Positions 47,102 through 56,765 of a stretch of 64,000 nucleotides of DNA are shown one piece after another. The notes under the pieces were generated by a model. The model saw only the letters and a list, made by a program, of their open reading frames with translations. It was not told the origin of the DNA and did not search any database. The first letter of the stretch is position 1, and each line of letters begins with the position of its first letter. This stretch comes from Oscheius onirici (Eukaryota; Nematoda; Chromadorea; Rhabditida; Rhabditidae). A program made the translations under genes and the position numbers. Location: NCBI GenBank assembly GCA_932521025.1, contig OW051472.1, positions 8,246,001 through 8,310,000 of the forward strand, read 5' to 3'.

Positions 47102-47826
47102 ATGGCCAGCTATGAGCACGAGCATCATATGCAAGAAGAAAACGAGCTTCTACATATGGCTCGGCTGATCGTTCGCGGTGGCTGGACGGACGTTATGCGC
47201 CTCAACTTTGACAACCTTTTCCCAGACGGAGAGCGACCGGCTGATCCGCAAACCGTTGCCGAATTACCCGTTTTCAAATGCGAGGAGCTGAAAGATCAGA
47301 AAAGTAAGTAGCTTTTTGTTCGCTTTATAAAAAAGTTTTTAGATGCTTGTCCGGTCTGTCTGGATACATGGGAAAATGCAGATGAGAACGCGACGGCCAT
47401 GAAGATGCCCTGCAAACATCTGTTCCACACCGAATGTCTCAAAGCCTGGCTCCAAAAGGTAAAGTTTTTGGGGCTGTCTCGCAGTGAAAACGTTCGATTT
47501 GAAAATGGTCACTTTGCAAAAATCTTGGCTGAGTATCCAATGTTTACATGTTATACCAATTTGGCTACAGCACGCAAACGTTGGATACTCAGCCAAGTTT
47601 TTTGCAAAGTGACCATTTTCAAATCGAACATTTTCGCTGCGAGACAGCCCCAACTTTTTCACGATTTTGTTATCACTTTTTTTTGTTTTAGAACAATTCG
47701 TGCCCTTGCTGCCGGCATGAAATTAGGTCAAACAATGAGGATTACGAAGAATATAAGAGACTTGAAAGGAGAAAGAAGGAACGGGTGGCAGACTTGGACG
47801 AGCTGCACAATTCAATGTTTTCGTGA
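47102..47826 (+). CDS. RING-H2 ubiquitin ligase RNF181
   Basis: Small cytosolic E3 ligase. Exons 47102-47303, 47343-47458 and 47692-47826 give 150 aa, close to the 153 I recall for human RNF181, with a similar MASY start. The RING-H2 finger reads CPVCLDTWE, MKMPCKHLFHTECLKAWLQK and NNSCPCCRHE, all ligands present. The C-terminal helix is charged (YEEYKRLERRKKERVADLDE). The start codon follows directly on an acceptor (agctttctcag). With pbs-2 upstream and its polyA signal near 47004, this looks like the downstream gene of an operon. The second intron, which splits the RING before its last zinc pair, is filled by a palindromic MITE. Confidence 0.9.
47468..47653. mobile_element. Palindromic MITE (TTGGGGCTGTCTCGC ends) in rnf181 intron
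   Basis: Ends are ttggggctgtctcgcag and ctgcgagacagccccaa. Arms of about 80 bp pair almost fully (ttcgatttgaaaatggtcac with gtgaccattttcaaatcgaa; ggctgagtatccaa with ttggatactcagcc), with a loop of about 30 nt around 47545-47572. A degenerate relative lies at 24170-24345. Confidence 0.88.
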
Positions 47827-47876
47827 AGCAAAAGCACATTCCATTCTATGTAAAAATTATGTACACAAATATAAAT

Positions 47877-48443
47877 TTATTTTACTCGATCCACATTCTT
47901 TATGACATTCATTGCCTCAGCAATATATCTGAACGAGTCGGAGAGGCCAGCTCGGGTTTGACTTGCTCGAACGGCGACATTTATGAGCTGCTGTGCATTG
48001 ACTGAGAGTTTTTGAAACGGTTCAAAAAGATAAAAATACCTTTGGAAAGCTTGACGAATTGGGGCAGATAGGTCAAAGCATGTTTAGCTACCTCGGTATC
48101 GGTATTACTGATGGCGTTCTCATAGGCCGAAACGAGCTGATCAGCTGCCTGCAAACCGTGATATTTTCAAGGGATGTTATTGCGGCTAACCTTTGGCTGA
48201 TTACTGAGAATTTGCAGAGCTGAAGTGAGTGCAGAAGTTCGTATAGAACTGCTCGGACTGCAGAATAGAGGAATAAGAAACTTTGCGTAAGCGAGGCCTC
48301 TGAAATTTGGCCAATTTGATAGGAAGTACGCGTAAACGAGCTAACCTTTCCGGAAAGTCCTTTAGTTGAGATTCTAACTCCTTTGCGGCGTCAATTGCTT
48401 CTCCCAGCGTGTCCGCCTCTGCTATCCGAGGTATGGTAGCCAT
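47877..48443 (-). CDS. Small helical-repeat protein, function unknown
   Basis: Four exons give about 146 aa: MATIPRIAEADTLGEAIDAA, ...LAYAKFLIPLFCSPSSSIRT, ...AADQLVSAYENAISNTDTEV, ...VNAQQLINVAVRASQTRAGL and the end AMNVIKNVDRVK. The start (48443) lies 15 bases after an acceptor (tttcag) on this strand. The sequence is all helical with a HEAT/armadillo-like rhythm, but I cannot place it in a family; it could be a shortened relative of a larger HEAT protein. It ends about 50 bp from the stop of rnf181 (convergent). Gene model good, function unknown. Confidence 0.75.
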
Positions 48444-48923
48444 TCTTTCTTTCTTCAACTGAAATTATACTTTTTTGAGAGAAGAATGGAAGCAAGGGCG
48501 AAAATCGAGCTGCGAGTCAAAAAAAATTTCCAATTTGGTGCCAGTTTGTAATATTGCAATACGCGGGCATTCAAACTGCTCAAAAGCTGCAAAGTTTCAA
48601 AGAAAAGAGTTAGAAAAAAGCTCAAACTGTGACCTTGGAGCGCATTTATGGAAAGCAGGTTCGGGGGAGGATGAGTTTGACGACTAAAAGTAGCGTAAAC
48701 ACTAGAAAATTCAGCCAATAAAGAAGGAATGATGGATCAGCAAGTGGATTCGAGTTCTAACGGCGTTTAGACACTTCTGCCAGTAGTTTAGTTATGCATT
48801 AAACTGATGGGACGAGTCAGAATTCCACCTGTCCAAATGTCTTTTGAAGAACTTTCTTTATTCTTTGAAGTATAGCCTTCTTCTAATCCAATTCTCTAGT
48901 TCCAATCCTTTCTTCAGTTCGTC

Positions 48924-49211
48924 ATGCGTTGTCTGCTCCTCATCTTCGTTTTCTTGTCCTCAGCTTTGGCTCTCCAGACATTGGTCTTTCGACTTCAACA
49001 GGCAATTTCACAAGAGAATGAGAGGAGAACGGTGAGTAAAAGAAACTGGTGACCAGAATGAACCTCGGAGACCGGTCGGGGTGTGGCCGACTGTGAAACA
49101 AGAAGACGATCAGAGACCTCCTCTTTTCAGCAAAACTTTCTCGACGATGTGATGCAGCAGTACTTTGAGAAACGATCTGCTTTTGACGGATTCAAGGACA
49201 AACAGAATTGA
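48924..49211 (+). CDS. Short secreted peptide with dibasic site
   Basis: Two exons (48924-49031, 49131-49211) give 62 aa. Signal peptide MRCLLLIFVFLSSALA, then a helical mature part with a KR pair: FLDDVMQQYFEKR/SAFDGFKDKQN. An acceptor (tttcttcag) lies just before ATG, as for trans-spliced genes. Size, signal peptide and KR suggest a hormone or neuropeptide precursor, but there is no C-terminal amidation glycine and only one processing site, so a plain secreted protein is as likely. Confidence 0.6.
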
Positions 49212-49602
49212 ATGGAGATTGTCAAGAACCAATCCAATAAAGCATTGCAATTGTTAACTCTTCTTTTTCCTTTATTTGTACGTAATCGGATCCGAAGCAG
49301 AGTTCAAAAATCGTCTTTTTCACAAAGAGCTTTCTCCATTATGTTACGCACTCTAAGCAATCGTAAATTCGTTTAAAAATCTCTTCCTGAATCACCGGAA
49401 ACGTTGAAAGGGCAAAACACGCGAGCCTTACGCCTATTCCCTCTGGAAGTTAGTCTTTTTCCACCTGATGTGACGCAAACTTCCAAGATACGAATGGCTG
49501 AGTGAGTTCAGAGTTCGGGAGTTCAGCTGTCGGCATAAGAAACGAATTAGAAGAGAACAGCTCGAGTTCTATTCGTCTAGTCATGAGACCTCTTGTTTGT
49601 GG

Positions 49603-50246
49603 AACGTCAAATAGTAACTTTTACATTTTCAAAAGCCCGCGTGCCGACTTGTCAAGACTTGTCGAAATTTCAACTTGTCAAGACTTGTAAACTCTAGAAG
49701 CGACAGTAGTCCCTAGAACTATTCTAGCCCGATGTGTTCTTCTGTGCGGATGACTGCCTCTTTTCTTCAACAGGTCAGGTGTTTCTACTTTTACCCTTCG
49801 GACAGTACAGTTACACTCATGTCTATGTATTCAATATCAAGTCTCCAAGAACTATACCAAACACCGCTGTGGATTCGAGGAGGTGCCCAAGGAACCAGGG
49901 AAGACCGAGCATGACACCTTCTTTCGAAGGCTGTCAGTCGTGGCGGTACTGACTGTCACATTGCCGTCTCTCTTCTTAAAGAACGCAAGTGTTCGTGGCG
50001 CTACTGTTAGCACTGTCAACTGCCTTTGTCTAGTGTAACTGTACTGTCCGAAGGGTAAAAGTAGAAACACCTGACCTGTTGAAGAAAAGAGGCAGTCATC
50101 CGCACAGAAGAACACATCGGGCTAGAATAGTTCTAGGGACTACTGTCGCTTCTAGAGTTTACAAGTCTTGACAAGTTGAAATTTCGACAAGTCTTGACAA
50201 GTCGGCACGCGGGCTTTTGAAAATGTAAAAGTTACTATTTGACGTT
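49603..50246. mobile_element. Foldback element: perfect 215-bp inverted repeats
   Basis: Arms at 49603-49817 and 50032-50246 are exact reverse complements over all 215 bases as far as I can read, with a 214-bp unique centre. Outer ends are aacgtcaaatagtaac and gttactatttgacgtt. Each arm contains acttgtcaagacttgt twice. There is no long open frame in the centre and no clear target-site duplication. It is either a non-autonomous foldback or MULE-like element, or a recent inverted duplication. Confidence 0.85.
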
Positions 50247-50454
50247 CTAAAACACTTTTAATAGATTCTATGAACTTTTGTGTAGTCTGCCGTCCATTCG
50301 CAAGAGTTAGGAATGCAACGAGAATTACGATGCCGGGACGTGTATTCTTGTCTATATGGTGACTGATAAGTGATAAGAGAGGGTCCTATTCAGCTCCTTA
50401 CCGATCAATCTCTCCTTTTTGACCCGCCTGTTCTCTAATCCGCTTGTTTTCAGG

Positions 50455-53045
50455 ATGGGCAGAGTGTGTTGGGTTTCGGTGGCTGTAGTTTTCTTCGTGC
50501 TCGGAGCCCTTCTACTCACCGCTGGCTTGGTAGTTGAACTGTCCGTCTTCAATAGCATCGTTCATAGCTCGATGAAAAAAGTACAAACATCTGCTCCAGA
50601 TATCAAATGCATCTTTAGCAAAAAGTGCTGGGATTGAACGATGACGGAACTTTGAATGATTTCACGAAGGAATGGGCATTTCCAAATTACATCTCAACGA
50701 TGAATTATTGGACTTTTGACTACAAAAACACGATCGGGGTCATGAACAGAGCTCTGTATCCGGACATGATCGAAAAAGGACCCTATTCCTACAAGGAGAC
50801 ACTGATCAACAGCAATATTGACTTCAGCGAGGATGGAAATAACATGACCTATTCTCAAGCCACTCAGTACAATTTTGATCCAATTAACAGTTGTCCCACC
50901 TGTAATCCGTACAATGACACTGTCACCATCCCGGACATTTCTTTTGTTGTGAGTTCTCGAACATTTTTTTAAGTTTATCTTCCTTTAGCTGGCCATGAAT
51001 GCCATCGAGGACATTCTAAACAATTTGAAGCAGAACGAGTACCAAATCCATGACGAGTGTGTCAAGATACTTCCCAAGCACGAATTGCTCTGTTACAAAC
51101 TGGACGGCATTCTCGATGACACAATCAATTTGATCGAAAGAGAAATGGGCGTTCTGATGGATCTTTTCGGTATTAGTCCGTTTGTGACTGTGGTATGTGG
51201 GAAACAATTGAAAGGAATTGTGACATTATTTCAGACAGTCGACCAACTGATCTATTCCGGTTACAACACTCCAATGGTATCAAAACTGGTCAATCGCATC
51301 GTCGATATCGTCAACATGGTAGTTCAGAACAACACCCTATCATATGTTCAGCCAATTCTTGTCGCTTTGAATGTGAGTATTTTCTTTTTGAATTTTCACA
51401 GAATTTTTAGCCGGCAAATGGTACGACAGACTTCCTTTACGTCGTGGACACGGGTAAACAAGACTACCAGAAGAGTGGATTCACGCTGTCTTTCACTAAT
51501 ACGACAATGAATGGAGCTATCAGTAACGGAACCACACTTCCTCTTCAATGGTAAAAGAGAATGATATTGAGAAGGAGACTCTTTTAGGTGGCCATCAGCG
51601 ACGTTCAGCAACAAGACATGCGCACAGAACAATGGTGACCATGCTCTTCTGATCGAAGGAACCAGTAAGTTTGAATGAATCTTTAATCTTTAGAATCCTA
51701 ACTCAGAAAATTATCTGTAAGGGAAGTAGGTCATCTAATTTTCCAATGTTCTAAATTCTAATGTTACTCGAAGATTCTTCATCGATCCGACATCTGCTTG
51801 AAAGCTGACCGTTCTTGCTGTAGGTGAGAAAGTAGCACCGTATTTCGATACCAGCAGGTTCCTTCATCTGTCCGTCCCGTTGCTCGTGTCCATTCCTTTA
51901 CCATTTTTTCCTGACTGCTGTCTGAGCTGTTGGCAACTGTCCAGTCAAATACTTTTATTCGAGTACGACGTCTTTGACATTTGTTAGTCTGCGAATCTCT
52001 TTGTTCGGTCCAGAAGGCATAGTCGTAGCATTTTTCTTTTCATTCGACGCTGCCAGCAGCGTTTCTTCAGACTCTTCAACCGAGGAGTTTTGATCGGAAA
52101 AGGTGGAATAAACGGGAATGTCTTGAGGGTAAAACTGAATATTTCAGCTCACAATCAGTAATTTATACCCACAGCAAAAAGAAAGTCTTACAGATGCCGA
52201 CTATTTCCAGTCTTTTATCACGAAAACTGAAACTCTGCCAATTTATGTCGAAGATCTTTGTCGGTAGGCCCTCTCACCAGCTCAAACAGCGTCTGCTTTA
52301 GAAGTGTTCGACTATCCTACGATCGGGACGTGACAGTGAAAGGGATTGACGGCTACAGATTTGTGCTGCCTTCTGCTGAATTTGACTACAGGTACTTTCC
52401 TTCTTTTTGAATTACACATAAAAAGTTTAGTAATGCTGAAAACTGTGGTTTCTGCAACACGCTCCAGTACGGAGCATACGATCTGAACGCCAGTGCTCCG
52501 TGCATGCCAACGGGTCTTCTGGATATCAGCAACTGCCAACAGGGATCTCCGATCATGATCTCCAAACCGCATTTCTACCAAGCTGACAAGAGAGTCACAT
52601 CTTTCGTTCCCCGCTTCCGTCCCACCTACGACAATGATGAGACGACGATTGATGTCGAACCAGTACTTTTCCCCAATTCCTTCTGAAATATTGCTTTAGA
52701 TCACTGGAACAGTTCTAGCCGCCAACAAGAAACTCCAAATCAACATGTTCATGAACCAATGGCCTCATATGTCCGCCTATTCGGTCATTCGACCAGGCGC
52801 CTATCCTTTGATTTGGCTCAATGAATCCTTCCTCATCGACAAGGGAACTGTTGATCAGCTCAACGGACAGCTCTTCACGCCGAAGAAAATCATCGCCATT
52901 ATTTGTTGGACAGCTGTTGGAGTTGGAGGTTAGTGCTATTCATTATCAAAGTAAAATTCTTTCAGGTGCTCTCATGGTCCTGTCCCTTGTAATTCTTTTT
53001 GTACAATTTTGTGTCAATCCGAAAGCGGAGAAAAAGGACGACTAA
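50455..53045 (+). CDS. CD36/SCARB family scavenger receptor
   Basis: Two-pass membrane glycoprotein that binds lipids or lipoproteins, with short cytosolic ends and a large extracellular or lumenal loop. ATG is one base after a strong acceptor (cttgttttcag), suggesting trans-splicing. The N-terminal span (WVSVAVVFFVLGALLLTAGL) is followed by EWAFPNYISTMNYWTFDYKN, IEKGPYSYKE and other family motifs. Cysteines CGFCNTLQYGAYDLNASAPC and the HFYQADKRV region come before the C-terminal span (IIAIICWTAVGVGG-ALMVLSLVILFV) and the tail NPKAEKKDD. Many N-x-S/T sites. Between 51660 and 52165 the frame is restored only by two small exons (51824-51857 and 52071-52128) that add about 30 residues. Homologues in C. 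elegans are the scav genes; I cannot say which. Confidence 0.9.
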
Positions 53046-53265
53046 AAGACGATACCTAATAAACTTTCTTAGTTCTCCAACAATCTGTTCTCGACGTGGA
53101 TTCATGGCTCTGTTTGCAAATCTCCTGAAGAGCCGGAACGTAAAGGAACACTCGGTTTTGCAATGGCAGCTGTGTATCCACGGATTGCGTAAAAACAACA
53201 AAACGGAAACAAAGAGTCTAGCTACGTATAAATGGGATGACGCTTTTCTGTGTTCCCATTCCAAA

Positions 53266-53726
53266 ATGCAAGGCAGCTTCTTCATTGCTCTTCTTTCCAC
53301 TCTGTTCATTTCGATTCTGGCAAATGACTGTTACTATCCCTTCCTCGAACACACTGGATCATCATGTTCTACTTCCAAAGATTGTGATGGCGATGCGAGG
53401 TTCTCTTCACTCTATCAATTAAAAACCACCAGTTTTCAGATGTGTTTTCAGTCTCAACTTGAGCAAACGAATCTGTTGTTCAGCGAAGGCAGGAACCATA
53501 GCTCCGAGTCAGTTTCATCCTTCTTATTTACCCCGTTTGTTCAGAATGTCCTGGCGGAGATTCTTCTCTTCCAACGATTCTTTGTTCTTCGGAAGACGAC
53601 TGTCCAGCGTCATCTTCCTGTGTTCCAAGTGTAACTGACTTTACCAGAGATTCTGTAACTTTTTTCTTTTTCCACAAAAAAACATCATCCTTTTAGAACA
53701 CTCCGTCGACCATCTGCTGCCCGTAA
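53266..53726 (+). CDS. Secreted cysteine-rich protein, two lustrin/EB-like repeats
   Basis: Four exons (53266-53399, 53440-53507, 53545-53654, 53697-53726) give 113 aa. Signal peptide MQGSFFIALLSTLFISILAN. Two repeats follow with the spacing C...C(S)xxxDC...xxC...CC: CSTSKDCDGDARCVFS...ICCS and CSSEDDCPASSSCVPS...ICCP, the second begun by CPGGDSSLP. This is the pattern of nematode lustrin-type cysteine repeats (EB modules are similar). The last tiny exon supplies the ending NTPSTICCP. It lies 221 bp after the CD36 gene on the same strand. Function unknown; an extracellular or defence-type role is speculation. Confidence 0.65.
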
Positions 53727-54708
53727 AAATTAACTACTTCCTATATTTTAACAGTTCATCAATAAAGTCTCTTGCCCTCATCGGTCGCAATTTCCGCCAG
53801 CCTTGAATACGATCCGAGAGTCGTTAGCCAAGGCCGGACGAGTTTGTCACGCTAATTAGAGGATATGGCAGTTGGAGCCAATAACGTCGGTAAATTATTC
53901 GAGAAGTTCCATTTTTGGGAAGACAGAGAAAAGGGGCTGTTCAGTCGGGCGGAAGTTGTCCTAAGGACGCTTTGTCTCGCCAATTGTGTCCGTCTTAAAA
54001 TGAGCCGAGAGGACGAGTGGAGACGACCCGCTGGGAACATACAAACACTACAGACTGTAACTGTCTCTGGAAAGTTCTGCTGGCAAAAGGGACCGTCTCT
54101 ATCCGAGAGACTGTCCGATTGACTCACAAGAACCTGTAAGACTTCCGCCCTTTGTCTCTTCCCTCCGAACTGTTTATTGCACATCACAGGTGGCTTCAGT
54201 CATAACTCAATTAGGTCAAAGATGGCCGCCTCTCTTCCTTCTGGCATTGCGCCATCTCTTTCCAATTATTGAGACTATAATTAAAAGACTCAGTTGACCC
54301 TTGTTGAACCTGATCCAATGGACCTGTACCGATCGTTCTATAATTAGGGAGAGAGTCACACAGAACGAGATAGTTTTGTCCTTGTTTGGCTCATTTCGCG
54401 CACTAACTTCCCTTCAATTTGGGCGAAAAACCGCGTGCTAATTATGCAATCCGACAGCCGACAAACGAGACTACAAAGTGGCATTATTCGTTCCGGCCAA
54501 TGGGAGGTAATATTCTGAAGCGGATCATGGAAACAGTCTCTTTCCTCAGGACTAATTGGAAACAAAATGGCCTGTAAGCCAAGGTCGTTCCTGCTTCGCC
54601 GAACACCTGTTGCCTGAAGGGTCGAATGCCTTGACGTTCCTTCCAGCCAACCAGCTGGCCAATCTTTAATTTTTCTTCTTATTTTTTCGTATTAATAAAT
54701 CCTTGCAG
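53727..54708. other. Upstream region of BarH gene 1
   Basis: About 1 kb with no supportable gene. AATAAA at 53761 may serve the preceding gene. It presumably contains regulatory sequence for the homeobox gene. Confidence 0.4.
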
Positions 54709-55412
54709 ATGAGTTATTTCTCTGGGGAACAACTTCTTCTGAGCCCTTATGTATTCTGGCACAAAAGGATGGAAAAAGACAAAAATAGGGTACATTCTTT
54801 CATGATTGAGAGACTTCTTGACAAAAACACAGGTAGTTTCTAGAAATGCTAAAATATTTGGATTTAGATGTGGCCCTAGCACCGAGTCCAACACACCTTC
54901 CAGAACAGTCTGTTTATGCATCTGTTCTATCGAAAAAAGTTTGTGGTGACATAATTTCATAACACATTCTTTAGATCCGTAAGGCGAGAACAACCTTCAC
55001 AGAACAACAGCTATCGGAACTGGAGGAGATGTTCAAGAAGAGCAAGTATCTGAGCATCACGGATCGCCAACTTCTTGCTCATCGAATGGGTCTGAGTGAC
55101 GTCCAAATCAAAACTTGGTACCAGAACAGAAGGCGAGTCTCTTTACGGATCGGACCTAAACATGCCACTTGCCTCTTCTAATTCCAGTGCATTAGCGCGG
55201 CCGGAGGGAAATTTATCTAAATCTGCGCCTCTCTGGAAGAGGAGGCAATCTCGTCAGTCTAATCACACTTTTCGTTTTTCAGGACCAAATGGAAGCGGGA
55301 ACTAATCGAACAAAAACCTATTGACAGTACTTTGTTACTGTTTCTACAACAGATTCCGTTCAAAGTGCCAGATGGCTGGCATTCGTCCAATTATTGCTCA
55401 TTTGCACTCTGA
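54709..55412 (+). CDS. BarH-type homeobox gene 1 (ceh-30/ceh-31-like)
   Basis: Homeodomain transcription factor. The start [16 protein letters not shown] follows directly on an acceptor (ccttgcag). The second exon must use the acceptor aggtag to stay in frame ([20 protein letters not shown]). The homeodomain runs [53 protein letters not shown] then [10 protein letters not shown]. The end is short and terminates ...SNYCSFAL. The homeodomain matches BarH (RKART, KYLS, WYQNRRTKWKR) but is more diverged than the second gene. The intron after NRR is bounded by AG/gcgagt and tttttcag, that is, a GC-AG intron. At about 140-150 aa the protein is small for the family; upstream exons may be missing. 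Confidence 0.8.
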
Positions 55413-56765
55413 AACCGGTTTTTCATCTTTAATAAAACTGCCCCCATCCGTTGCTTCCGCTCTGCACCTGCTGCGTCCTTCCGGTCAAGTTGACAGCCAT
55501 TATCTGGTCGTGTACAAGCTGTCAGACATTGTCATTTTCCACTCGAGCGAGCATATCATGTCCAGATTACGGTAATTATTCATAACGGGTTCGACTAGAG
55601 GAGGACTTGCGCAAGAGGAACAGACGATTATGAGCCTATTACATAAACAACAGCTGGTTGACTTGTTTCGAATCTATCGCCGATTCTGAAGGAACAAAAA
55701 GGGACGAGTGCGTCGTGGTCGCGTGTCTTTGTCTCCAAATTTTCCGTATTATAGCTCGTCAAAGGACCCGTCAGGCATAAACACGCCAAAAGACTCCAAC
55801 TCCGTTACCGTAGCTTTGTTCTCCATTTCACGCTTTGACCGGTTACGGTAATGGACTTGGACGTTAATTGATACGAGTCTCACGCTCCGTTACATCCTCC
55901 AAAAACAGACACAAGTTCGACCTTTCCTTGTTGCCAGGTGTATCCAAAGTCATAATAAAACCAGAGGATCATCCATAAGAAACGCTAATTATCCGCTGAG
56001 CGACAGCCGATTATGATCCATATTGAAGGACATCTTCCCTGACTCCAAGTCAACTTGTAGAATCTATTTACTCGTCGAGAGAGAGAGAGGGAAAGACAAG
56101 AAGTTAGAGGCCATTGTGTGTGTCTCGTGTCAATGGACACAGGGGTAAGTCATTGAAAACAGGAGGCGTCTGTAATCGGTCTCTTTGCCGCCAACCGCCT
56201 CAATTGTCGCGCCTCTCCTTCAGACGGACAGTAATCGTACAAATTACGGTAGAGACACGTCCTTAGGAGAGGACAGCGAAAATTAGGGGTGGCGAGAAGA
56301 GAGAGAGACTTCCGTCGGAAGGACACGCTCTTTATTTTGTGACTCTCAAAGGCAGATCCCCCATACGGTTCGATTATCAGCTAATTGTCATTGAAAGAGT
56401 CGGAATGGCGTGCAGATGTGTCTGTTGGAGCGATTGTTGCGCCAGCAGCGATTACGAGCAGTTATCGTCGTTGTGACATTGACACCTGACCAAAAAGAGA
56501 AGGTTGGGAACAGTTTGTTTAACCTTGTGCGCAAGCACATTTCAAGCCAGCTTTTTCGTCAAGAAGAGACTCCCCCTGGGAGTCATCTCTTCGTCTGTAA
56601 ATCGCGTTGAATGCATTAGACGAGAGCCTCCGACCCGCGATTAACGCCATTAGACAATGGCCTTACGGTAATTTGCTACAAACACGATTCGCCGGAAATA
56701 GGTTTATTCTGACTGCACACAAAGATATAGAATTTGAGATCATTTTGACGGGGGGTCTGGGCCCT
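55413..56765. other. Space between the tail-to-tail BarH genes
   Basis: About 1.35 kb with only short frames and no domains. It may hold shared regulatory elements and the 3' UTRs. Confidence 0.4.
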
